From CAZLMW01 sp964560875 (lineage in GTDB: Bacteria > Myxococcota_A > UBA9042): DNA of 64,000 bases. The notes under the pieces were generated by a model. That model worked only from the letters and a program-made list of their open reading frames with translations, searched no databases and had not been told where the DNA came from. Both the position numbers and the translations under genes were made by a program. How positions within the stretch are numbered: position 1 is the stretch's first letter; every line of letters starts with the position of its first letter. Shown here one piece after another: positions 44,183-52,414 of the stretch. The stretch spans positions 1-64,000 of the forward strand of contig CAZLMW010000033.1 in NCBI GenBank assembly GCA_964560875.1, written 5' to 3'.

Positions 44183-47100
44183 TCAGAAGTTGCACTGGTC
44201 CTTCTTGCGGCGCTTGCACGTTGTTGTCGCCGCGGGTGCGCAGTCGTAGCTCTCGCAGGTGTTGGTGGCCGAACAATCGGCGTTGCAGCCGGCGCATGAC
44301 GGCGGCATGGACGCGTGCGGGCCGAGTTTGAGGAGAACGGGTGTGCCAGGCGCCTTCGTGCCGATAGCAGGGGCGGGCGCTTCAGCCACGGCGATGCCGA
44401 TACTGCCGTCGACGTGCGCCGCCACCGCCCGACCGAGCAAACGCCTGCCGGAAGATCCCTTGTACATCGCGGCGTGCCCGGGACGCGTGGACAACGCGGC
44501 GAAGTGGTTGGCGTCGGTGCGTACGATCCAGGTCGAGACGTCGTGCTCCTGGCCGGGCTTGGCGTTGACGGCGTTGGCGAGCACAACCACGCCTCGTCCC
44601 GACAGCGTCAAGTCGACCGGCTGAATCGAGAGTCCCTGGGTCGACGCAAGCCCGAAGCTCGGAATGTCCAGCGTGCGGTAGTGGCGCAGATACTTGAGCT
44701 TGAGTTTGGCGTCGACCACGACCAGCGACATGTCCGCGTAGCCCTTGGGCGACTTGAATCCGGCCAGGACGACAAAGCCGCTGCCGGCCGGTGCTACCGC
44801 GTGACCGATAGGATGCTCGCTGAGCGCGGGCCCATTCGCCGCGGTGAACCACAGCTGTTGGGGCGGAGCCGTTGCTGTGCCCTTGAACAACACAGCGAGC
44901 TTGCCCGGATACGAGGGCGACTTGCCGTAGCCGGCGACCGCCACGCGCCCCCGAGACAGCGCTGCGGCGTCTCGTGGCAGAAAGTCCTTCGCAGACTTGG
45001 GGAGGGCCAACGGCGATTCGTATGTGGCCGTGCCACCAGGGCCGGGAATCAGGCGCCGCAGAACGGTTGCAGCGCCCGCTCCGTCCGCGCGCAGCGCAGT
45101 CCAAACGTGACCCGCCGACGTCGACACGACCGCGCGACACCGCCAAGGGGCGCCCGTTCCGTCGTCCATCGACGTCTGCCACAGGCTCTTGGGCGTTCCG
45201 TTGTCGTTGAACCAGTGCGCGACGAATGCACCGCCCTTGGTTTTGCCGCCGCTGCCGCCGGGCGCGGTGCCGAAATCGCCGCAGACGACAACCCCGCCAC
45301 CCGTCGCCATCTCCACGTCCATGACCGAACTTGTCGCGTCCTTGGGCAGGCCAATAACGCTGGCCACCACCGGCTTGCTGCCACCGACCGCATCGACCAA
45401 CTCGACGCGCCCACGGGAGATGCCGCCGTCATCGAAGGTGCCGCCGAGCCACATGCCGTTCGTGCCCTGGTCGCGCACACCGGCAACATGTCCGCTGTTG
45501 TGGTTGCCGCCCAGCGCCGCGACTTTGTCGGACAGTTTCGTCTCGAACCGCATCAGTTTGCCGCTCGCGGCCGGCTTGCAGACCGGATTGGCGGTACCGT
45601 TGCACGTCGGTTCGAAGACGCATCCATCGGCGCTTTCGCAGGCCTTGCCCACGAGCGTTGCGCCATCGGCGGTGCAACCCTTGGCGCCGCAATCGTTGAG
45701 CGTGCACGAGTTGCCGTCGTCACAGGCCTTGGCCGCCTTGCCGGCGCACGCAGGAACGCACGAGGCGCCCTGCCCGTCCTTCTGACACACGCCGGGGCAA
45801 TCGGTGTTGCCGAACGCGTCAGAGCGAACCAACCGCGACTGTCCGCCTGATTGTGTGCGCAGCAAGACGTTGCCTTCGGTCCAGGCGGCGTCGAACGTCG
45901 GCGTCGGGGGGACTCGAGTCCAGCGGCTCTTGACCGCAAGTCCGGCGCCCAGCCACAGGTCCAGCCCGCGATGGTTCTGTCCGTTGCGCGACGACACGTG
46001 CCACACGTCGTTGCCCGCAGCGACGCCCATGGATCCGATTGGCAGCGAGAGCGGCGAGGCAACGCGCCCGCGCCAGAGCATGGATCCGTGAGCGGAAACA
46101 CGGCGCATGATCACTGCGGTTGGGTTCTCGCCGGGCGTCGTCAGGGCGATGATGTCGTTGCACGCGGCGAACGCAGCGACTCCGCGTTCGCCTTTCGATG
46201 TGCCCAGAGCCACGCGGTTTTCGATCGACCCGGTGTCCGGATCGAGCCAGAAGAGGACGCCCGCGGACTTCACCGGCATGAATTCAGCTTCGATCGTGGC
46301 GAACAGCGCCATCCTCGGAGCGCCGGTGCCGGTGCTCGCGAACAATGAACGTGGCCGGCATTGCGCCGCATAGGCGTCGCCCTTGAAGTTGGCGCCGATG
46401 CGACGTGTGAACGACGTCGCTTTGGTTGTCTTGGCGCTCTTGACCGGGTCGTCGAACGCGATCTTGGCGAGATCGAAGCCCGCGATCGCGCAACCGGCCT
46501 TGCCGGCGTTGCTGGACTCGACGGCAACTGCAGCCCGCCCGGTGATGACCGCCGTGACGCTCGGTTGGTGACGCCAGGACGGCTTGGTTTTGCCGGGCCA
46601 CGAATCCACGACGGCGGCGCCGGCTTTGTTGCCATCGGACGTGAACACGACCACGCCGATGTCGCCGTCGCTGAAGGCGCTGCTGCTCGCTCCGAGGACC
46701 GCCCCGACGATGATTTTGCCGTCCTGGGTCGCGACGACGTCGAAGGCAACGTCCTCTTTACCGGCCGTGCCCGCGCCGTCGAATGACCTTCCCCATTGCG
46801 CTATCGCGCCACCGCTGTAGCGAACGACACCGACGTCGCCATTGGATTGATTGGCGAGACCACCCGCGATGGCGAAGTGGTCTTTCGTTCCCGGCAGAGC
46901 GGCGACCAGTGGCCCGTTGAGGGACTTGGAGCCCAGCGAGACGTCCTTTGTGTAGAAGCCGCCGTGCGATTTGCAGTCGGCCTTGCACGGTTCGCCCACG
47001 ATGCAGCTGCCGCCGGCATCTTTCGCCGTGGCCACATCGAATTGTGTGTCGCCGTCGTCCACATCACCGGACGCCGAAGCATCATCGGACGTCGTCGCGT

Positions 47101-47248
47101 CCGCCAGCCCGCCTGCGAGCTTGGCCTTCTTCGCAGCGAGCGCCTTTTCGAACGCCGATTGCGGCGGCGGCGCTGCACAACCGATCATCGCGACAGCGCT
47201 CAGAACAAACGCTCGTGTGGTGATTTCATGGAGCGTGGTCAGCGGCAT
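44183..47248 (-). CDS. large lipoprotein with propeller-like halves around Cys modules (1,021 aa)
   Basis: The ATG at 47248 begins a lipoprotein signal with lipobox MIGC (Cys23); longer frames have no signal. After a short Ser/Asp-rich linker, residues about 90-480 show blade-like repeats (DHFAIAGGLANQSNGDVGVV, GVLFWLDPDTGS). In the middle come CDDGNSCTLNDC and two other Cys modules preceded by DAFGNTDC, the counterpart of the WGHxxC hinge of the propellers at 32432 and 36218. A second set of blades (GMWLGGTFDDGG, GGVVVCGDFG) fills about 560-930, and the protein ends in a CxxCxxxC-rich tail (SCAGCNADCSATNTC). Surface-exposed, function unknown. It is divergent from the membrane protein gene at 47454. 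Confidence 0.8.
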   Translation of the reverse strand: MPLTTLHEITTRAFVLSAVAMIGCAAPPPQSAFEKALAAKKAKLAGGLADATTSDDASASGDVDDGDTQFDVATAKDAGGSCIVGEPCKADCKSHGGFYTKDVSLGSKSLNGPLVAALPGTKDHFAIAGGLANQSNGDVGVVRYSGGAIAQWGRSFDGAGTAGKEDVAFDVVATQDGKIIVGAVLGASSSAFSDGDIGVVVFTSDGNKAGAAVVDSWPGKTKPSWRHQPSVTAVITGRAAVAVESSNAGKAGCAIAGFDLAKIAFDDPVKSAKTTKATSFTRRIGANFKGDAYAAQCRPRSLFASTGTGAPRMALFATIEAEFMPVKSAGVLFWLDPDTGSIENRVALGTSKGERGVAAFAACNDIIALTTPGENPTAVIMRRVSAHGSMLWRGRVASPLSLPIGSMGVAAGNDVWHVSSRNGQNHRGLDLWLGAGLAVKSRWTRVPPTPTFDAAWTEGNVLLRTQSGGQSRLVRSDAFGNTDCPGVCQKDGQGASCVPACAGKAAKACDDGNSCTLNDCGAKGCTADGATLVGKACESADGCVFEPTCNGTANPVCKPAASGKLMRFETKLSDKVAALGGNHNSGHVAGVRDQGTNGMWLGGTFDDGGISRGRVELVDAVGGSKPVVASVIGLPKDATSSVMDVEMATGGGVVVCGDFGTAPGGSGGKTKGGAFVAHWFNDNGTPKSLWQTSMDDGTGAPWRCRAVVSTSAGHVWTALRADGAGAATVLRRLIPGPGGTATYESPLALPKSAKDFLPRDAAALSRGRVAVAGYGKSPSYPGKLAVLFKGTATAPPQQLWFTAANGPALSEHPIGHAVAPAGSGFVVLAGFKSPKGYADMSLVVVDAKLKLKYLRHYRTLDIPSFGLASTQGLSIQPVDLTLSGRGVVVLANAVNAKPGQEHDVSTWIVRTDANHFAALSTRPGHAAMYKGSSGRRLLGRAVAAHVDGSIGIAVAEAPAPAIGTKAPGTPVLLKLGPHASMPPSCAGCNADCSATNTCESYDCAPAATTTCKRRKKDQCNF

Positions 47249-47453
47249 GTGCTCATGGTCAAGCAAAGGCGGCGGGCAAACAAGCGACCGCGGGCCGGCA
47301 GTGTAGAAAGATCCGTGCGAAGAATCGCGCGCGCCCTTGCTGAAGTCCGCCCGCGCTGCTTTGACGGCGAGGGTTTTGCTGGGTGCCGTCATCGTGTAGT
47401 GACAGGCCGTGCACCCGGCCATCGACGAGCAACGAAACAGCGGCTCCGACGCC

Positions 47454-48866
47454 ATGGCTTCGGACCGGACCGAGACGCGCTTGGAACCGACGGCGTGGCG
47501 ACGCTTGTGGCCATTCGCGCTCGTCGCTGTCGTCACCGTCGTCGGGTACGCCGTGCAGCACGGCCGCTACTACATCCACTTCATGGACGATGCCTGGGTG
47601 ATGAGCTGGGCCTACAACCTCGTCAACAACGGAACAGACGCCGACACGGTGTTCCGCGACGGCACGTACACGATTGTCTTCGGCAAGGCGCTGCAGTTCA
47701 TCTACGGCTCGTTTCTGGAGGTGGCTGGCTGGTCACGTGTCAACGCCCTGCGCATGTCCACGGCGTTTGTCTGGCTGTCCGCTGGGCTGTGGTACGGCGT
47801 CGCTCGAGAGCTCAGGTGGACCCGCGAGCGCGCCCTGATCCTCGCGTTCTCGATGGTGATGCTCGACAAGATCGTCGAGGCGGGCTGCCTGTGCAGGGCT
47901 GAAGCGATGGTGCTGGCCTGGATCGGGGCCGCTTTGTTCGCATTCGCCCGCGGCCGCTACCTGCTCGCCGGCATCCTCGCGACGGCGGGGGCCGAGACGC
48001 ACCCGATGGCGATCACGGCGTGTTTCTACATCCTCGCGTGGACGCTCGCGCACCCGCAGCGGTACCTGGCCGACAAGCGACGAACGGCCAAGGACGTCGG
48101 TTGGTTCGTGCTCGGTTGCAGCATCGGCGTGGGATGGTATGCCGCGCTGCATTGGGAAGAGCTGGCGTCCGGCGAGCTGGTCCGCGTGCTCAAGGGCAGC
48201 GCGAGTTTCGCGGCCGGCAAACGCAAGGAATGGACGTATCTCGATCGCCATTTCAAGTGGCACTCCAAGTACGAGCTGCTGATCTTCGTCTTCGCGGCGT
48301 TCGCCTGGCTGCAGCAGCGACTTTGGCGCGACAACGCCTTTCCGATGCTCGCCGTCGTGTGCGTCGTCATCTCGGCGTTCTTGAACAAGCGACCCAACGG
48401 GTTCTATGCCGCGCTGGCGTTTCCTGCGTTTGCCGTGATGGCGGTGCACGCGTTCGGAAGGGCGAAGATCGCGCGCGCCGCGTTCGTGCTCTTGCTGCTC
48501 TCGTTCGTCTACCAGGCGCACGGCCGCTACACGAAGTATCCCGAATACGTCCCGGGAGCGTCCGTCCCCACGCTGCAGAAGCTGGTGCCGGACGATGGCC
48601 TGCCCGTGGTTGGGATGAACGACTTCTGGTTCGCTTTTCCGGACCGTCCGTTCATGCCCGGCGACTACGACTCGAACATCGCCGCGAGGCTCGACAGCAA
48701 GGAGTGGCGCAAGGTCTACCTCATCGACAGCAGCTTCCGCAGCAACCGGTACGTCTTCAGCCGAATCAAGTCGCATTTGCGCCGCAACTTCGACGCCGAG
48801 GAGATCGGCAGTTTTGATGAACACGGCAAACACAAGCTGACGGTCATTCGCTACACGCGCAGGTGA
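47454..48866 (+). CDS. GT-C-like polytopic membrane protein, probable glycosyltransferase (470 aa)
   Basis: ATG 47454 is preferred; a GTG 45 bp earlier is possible and neither has a strong ribosome site. About ten hydrophobic segments are visible. The first extracytoplasmic loop begins YIHFMDDAWVMSWAY, where an acidic pair after the first membrane helix is the usual catalytic position of GT-C transferases (ArnT, PMT and GT39-type). Soluble C-terminal 90 residues contain DFWFAFPDRPFMPGDYDS. Such enzymes move a sugar from a lipid carrier to a surface acceptor. With the nearby lipoproteins, a role in cell-surface glycosylation is reasonable but unproven. Confidence 0.7.
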   Translation: MASDRTETRLEPTAWRRLWPFALVAVVTVVGYAVQHGRYYIHFMDDAWVMSWAYNLVNNGTDADTVFRDGTYTIVFGKALQFIYGSFLEVAGWSRVNALRMSTAFVWLSAGLWYGVARELRWTRERALILAFSMVMLDKIVEAGCLCRAEAMVLAWIGAALFAFARGRYLLAGILATAGAETHPMAITACFYILAWTLAHPQRYLADKRRTAKDVGWFVLGCSIGVGWYAALHWEELASGELVRVLKGSASFAAGKRKEWTYLDRHFKWHSKYELLIFVFAAFAWLQQRLWRDNAFPMLAVVCVVISAFLNKRPNGFYAALAFPAFAVMAVHAFGRAKIARAAFVLLLLSFVYQAHGRYTKYPEYVPGASVPTLQKLVPDDGLPVVGMNDFWFAFPDRPFMPGDYDSNIAARLDSKEWRKVYLIDSSFRSNRYVFSRIKSHLRRNFDAEEIGSFDEHGKHKLTVIRYTRR

Positions 48867-48983
48867 CCGGCGACAGGCTTGGTTTCCGGCGGGGTGAAAC
48901 ACGGCCGCACACGCGCACGCCCGCTCGATGTTGCCCGCTGCCAAGTCGCCGAGTACGTTTGCGAACGAACGACCCGACGCCGT

Positions 48984-50834
48984 ATGAACGACCAGCAGCC
49001 ACAGCCTCAGCCCGAGCCAGCCGCCGCCCTTCGAATCTGCCCCGTCTGCGGGACGGAGACGGCCGAGCAGTTTTGTGGAAACGATGGCGCATCGACCGTC
49101 GTCCAGAGCGGTTTTGAGCGCGAAGCAACCAGCTACAAACCCGGCGAGGTGATCTCGGGCCGCTATCGGATCACCGGCACGCTGGGACGAGGCGGCTTCG
49201 GCGCCGTTTACGCCGCGCGACACACGGGGACGGACCAACCCGTCGCCTTGAAAGTGATGATGGCCCGCGGCGACGGGACCAAGCGCGACGCCCACGTCAA
49301 GCGCTTCTTCCTCGAAGCGCGGATGACGGCACGGCTCGACCACCCCAACGTGGTCCGCGTGTTCGACGTCGGCCAGACCGTCGACGGTCCGCTCTTCCTC
49401 GCGATGGAGCTGCTCTCGGGCGCAACATTCGAGGACGTGATCGAAGCCGAGATCGACAAACGCAACGTCTTTCCGGAGCCATGGGCGATCGACGTCGCGA
49501 TCCAGGTCCTCCAGGGCCTTCAGTACGCGCACCTGCAGGGGCTGATCCACCGCGACATCAAGCCGGCCAACATCATGCTGACCACGGGCCACGACGGCGC
49601 AACGGTCTGCAAGGTCCTCGACTTCGGCATCGCGACCGCCGGTCAACACCACATCACGACAACCGGCTACGCGCTCGGCACGCCCGGCTTCATGAGCCCC
49701 GAACAGATCATGGGCAAGCAGCTCGACGGGCGTTCGGACATGTATGCGCTCGGCATCATCCTGTACGTCGCCGTCACGGGGAATATGCCGTTCGACGCCG
49801 ACGACCCGATGTCGTTGATGTATGCCCACTGCAATCTCGAACCGCTCGATCCCCGCGAAAAGACGATCGGTGACCCCGTGTCGACGGAGTTCGCCGACAT
49901 CCTGTTGCGCGTGCTCGCCAAGGATCGGGACGACCGTTACCAGGACGCGATGCAGATGCGCGAAGCCCTGCGATCGGTTCGCGCTGAGCGCTGGAAAGAC
50001 ACGCCCCAGTATCGGATCCAGGTCGGCTCCACCCGCCATCGCGTGCTCGGCGAAGTCTCAACCGACGACGTCATTGGGGAGACGCTCGCCGCGCCGCTGA
50101 CTCCGCTGCCACGCGAACAGCTGGCCCCGCCTTCGGCCGAAATCGCCCCGACTCGAGCGGCGAAGCTGGTCAATCCGACCCTGGACGCCGCCGCCCCGAC
50201 GACCGGTGTGGTCGCTCCGAAACGCAACATGACACCCTGGTTCATCGGCGCTGGCGTCGCCGTTGTGGCTGTCGTCGCCTTCGCTATGGGCGCATCCCAA
50301 AACACCAACGAGTCGAACACCAACGAGCCGGACACGAACACCCCGACCGCCATCTCGGCCGGCGGGTCGCGCAAGGCAGCTGCAGCGGTGCCGGTCCAGC
50401 CGAATGACGTCGCGAAGACGGCTGCATCAACCGTATCGGACGGCGCAGACGCTGAATCTACCGCCGCGGACTCCGGCATTGCCGCTGCGACCCCACCCGC
50501 GCCGGTGACCCCGGTTGCCAAGACCGTCGGCCTCGACCCCGAAGCGGCCGCGAAAGCAACCGCCGAAATCCAGGCGAAGTTGCTCAACCAGCTCTCTGAA
50601 CAGGCCCGGCGACCGCGCGAAGCGCTCGCTTATGCACGCCAAGCCGCCGCCCTCGCCCCGCACGTCTCCGCCTATGCCGAGCGGGTCAAAGCGCTGGAAG
50701 TCGCCGTCGAGAAACGAAGGGCACAGCGCGACGAACGCCGCCGCCGACCGCGACGGAAGAAAGCGGGCGCAACCAGCGAGAAGTCCACGCAACCGGGCCT
50801 GCGACGGAAAGTGCAGCCGATCTTCGCGGACTGA
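48984..50834 (+). CDS. transmembrane Ser/Thr protein kinase with N-terminal zinc ribbon (616 aa)
   Basis: The ATG at 48984 starts just before a zinc ribbon half (CPVCGTETAEQFCGNDG, residues about 17-33). The kinase domain (about 55-330) is complete: glycine loop LGRGGFGAVY, VALK lysine, HRDIKPANIM catalytic loop, KVLDFGIA, and GTPGFMSPEQ activation segment. A Pro/Ala-rich stretch leads to one membrane helix (WFIGAGVAVVAVVAFAMG, about 417-434). The outer part is Ala/Thr-rich, then a helical TPR-like segment (PREALAYARQAAALAPHVSAY) and a very basic tail. This PknB-like layout is common in myxobacteria. Substrates are unknown. Confidence 0.93.
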   Translation: MNDQQPQPQPEPAAALRICPVCGTETAEQFCGNDGASTVVQSGFEREATSYKPGEVISGRYRITGTLGRGGFGAVYAARHTGTDQPVALKVMMARGDGTKRDAHVKRFFLEARMTARLDHPNVVRVFDVGQTVDGPLFLAMELLSGATFEDVIEAEIDKRNVFPEPWAIDVAIQVLQGLQYAHLQGLIHRDIKPANIMLTTGHDGATVCKVLDFGIATAGQHHITTTGYALGTPGFMSPEQIMGKQLDGRSDMYALGIILYVAVTGNMPFDADDPMSLMYAHCNLEPLDPREKTIGDPVSTEFADILLRVLAKDRDDRYQDAMQMREALRSVRAERWKDTPQYRIQVGSTRHRVLGEVSTDDVIGETLAAPLTPLPREQLAPPSAEIAPTRAAKLVNPTLDAAAPTTGVVAPKRNMTPWFIGAGVAVVAVVAFAMGASQNTNESNTNEPDTNTPTAISAGGSRKAAAAVPVQPNDVAKTAASTVSDGADAESTAADSGIAAATPPAPVTPVAKTVGLDPEAAAKATAEIQAKLLNQLSEQARRPREALAYARQAAALAPHVSAYAERVKALEVAVEKRRAQRDERRRRPRRKKAGATSEKSTQPGLRRKVQPIFAD

Positions 50835-50859
50835 AGCCAATCTCGTCTCGAGCGCTCGG

Positions 50860-51303
50860 CTAAATCGGCTGCGGACTTGCGCCGAGCCGCAGGAATTCGT
50901 TGTTGATCGTCCGGCGCAGGTTGCGCATCCACATCACGAAGCGCGGGTGGATCGAGTTGCGATGGGGGTTGTAGCGCATCCCGGCGCTGTCCCGGTACAT
51001 GATGGTGTACGCCGTCGCGGTCCATTGAATGGTCACGGCAGCCATCAAGCGCCCATGGTTGTACTGCGCGGCGACTGTGTTGGGTCCGGCCGCATCGATC
51101 TGCCAGCCACGGAGCTTGCATCCGTTCGCGATCGCAGCGCCAACCTGCTCGGCGGTCAGACCTGAAACGGGCACTTGCTGGTCTCGGAAGTCGGGCATCT
51201 TGGACTGCGGGCCGCCGCAGCCAGACAACGCGCCGAGGCTCACGGCAGCCGCGACGGGAAGGAGCAAACGGAACAGATGGCGTCGGCCGATCAAGCTGGG
51301 CAT
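50860..51303 (-). CDS. small lipoprotein (147 aa), conserved type
   Basis: GGGAG lies 7 nt before the ATG at 51303. The signal MPSLIGRRHLFRLLLPVAAA ends in LGALSGC (Cys29). The mature part has a conserved-looking core: GAAIANGCKLRGWQIDAAG, ATAYTIMYRDSAGMRY and a final IHPRFVMWMRNLRRTI helix, a pattern known from small proteobacterial lipoproteins of unknown function. It would sit on the periplasmic face of a membrane. It converges with the kinase gene, leaving 25 bp between the two stops. Confidence 0.75.
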   Translation of the reverse strand: MPSLIGRRHLFRLLLPVAAAVSLGALSGCGGPQSKMPDFRDQQVPVSGLTAEQVGAAIANGCKLRGWQIDAAGPNTVAAQYNHGRLMAAVTIQWTATAYTIMYRDSAGMRYNPHRNSIHPRFVMWMRNLRRTINNEFLRLGASPQPI

Positions 51304-51394
51304 CGCGAAACTCCCGAACGTATGAGACGCCGGCATTGTGGCGTCGGGCACCCCCAAGTTCAACCGATGCACCGTCCCGCTCACCCGCGGCAGC

Positions 51395-51474
51395 CTTGCG
51401 CCTTCATCGACAACCTTGCGCCCCCATCGACAACCTCGCGCCCTCACCGACAACCTTGCGCTGGCACGGACAAC
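51395..51474. repeat. 20-bp tandem repeat, four copies, in the methyltransferase leader
   Basis: Four head-to-tail copies of a 20-bp unit (CTTGCGCCCCCATCGACAAC and variants with one to five changes) end 1 bp before the GGGGGAGG ribosome site of the DNA methyltransferase gene. Copies begin at 51395, 51415, 51435 and 51455. The position suggests a binding site series or mRNA leader element, but it may simply be slippage. Confidence 0.85.
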
Positions 51475-51491
51475 CGGGGGAGGCTCCCGCC

Positions 51492-52358
51492 ATGACGCTC
51501 AGGCCGCAGCTCGACATTCATTTCGGCGACAACCTGGACGTGATCTCCGAGTTCGCCGACGCGTCGTTCGACCTGATCTACATCGACCCGCCGTTCAACA
51601 CCGGCAAGAAACGCAGCCATGCGCGCCTGCAGACCGTGGCCGACGAGGACGGCGACAGAACTGGCTTTGGCGGCCGTCGCTATCGATCGGAGGTGCTCTC
51701 AAGGGCGAGCTACCTGGATTCGTTCACCAACTTCGAAGCGTTCATCGGGCCGCGGTTATTGCAGGCTCACCGGCTGCTTGCGCCAACAGGCAGCCTCTTC
51801 GTCCACCTCGACTTCCGCGAGTCGCACTACGTCAAGGTGATGCTCGATGGCATCTTCGGGCGCGACAACTTCGTCAACGAGATCATCTGGGCCTACGACT
51901 TCGGCGGCCGTTCCAAGCGCAAATGGCCGGCCAAACACGACACGATCTTATTGTACGCGCGCACGCGACACCGCTACACGTTCCACTACGACGAGCTGCC
52001 GCGCATCCCCTACATGGCCCCTGGCCTGGTCGGCAAAGCGAAAGCCGCTCGCGGCAAGACACCAACCGATGTCTGGTGGCACACGATCGTCCCGACGAAC
52101 GGCAAAGAACGCACGGGCTATCCAACCCAGAAGCCCCGCGGTGTGCTGGACCGAATCATCGGCGTGCACAGCAGTCCCGGCGACCGGGTGCTCGACTTCT
52201 TCGCTGGCAGCGGCACGACGGGAGAGGCGGCGGTCACTGCGGGACGGCAAGCGGTGCTGGTGGACGCCAACCCCGAAGCGATGTCGGTCATGCATCGGCG
52301 GCTGCGGCAATTCGGGCCAACGTGGCACGGTTGGAGCCCGGTGGACACAGGCGAGTGA
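51492..52358 (+). CDS. beta-class DNA methyltransferase, solitary (288 aa)
   Basis: GGGGGAGG 8 nt before the ATG fixes the start. Catalytic motif IV DPPF is at residues 32-35 (IYIDPPFNTGKK) and the SAM-binding motif I follows late (LDFFAGSGTTGEAA, near 230), the IV-before-I order of the beta class. DPPF points to N6-adenine or N4-cytosine methylation of DNA. The YPTQKP string just before motif I is typical. No restriction endonuclease, specificity subunit or vsr gene is adjacent, so it appears to be an orphan, possibly epigenetic, methyltransferase. The next gene starts 56 bp downstream with its own ribosome site. Confidence 0.93.
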   Translation: MTLRPQLDIHFGDNLDVISEFADASFDLIYIDPPFNTGKKRSHARLQTVADEDGDRTGFGGRRYRSEVLSRASYLDSFTNFEAFIGPRLLQAHRLLAPTGSLFVHLDFRESHYVKVMLDGIFGRDNFVNEIIWAYDFGGRSKRKWPAKHDTILLYARTRHRYTFHYDELPRIPYMAPGLVGKAKAARGKTPTDVWWHTIVPTNGKERTGYPTQKPRGVLDRIIGVHSSPGDRVLDFFAGSGTTGEAAVTAGRQAVLVDANPEAMSVMHRRLRQFGPTWHGWSPVDTGE

Positions 52359-52414
52359 ACGGGTCGAATCGACGGCGAGAAAGCGCTATCGTAGGCCGAG
52401 GAAAGGGGGACGTT

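Noticed and set aside
47733..50039. 768-codon minus-strand frame opposite the kinase and membrane protein genes
   Set aside because: It covers two well-supported genes on the other strand and has no domain of its own.
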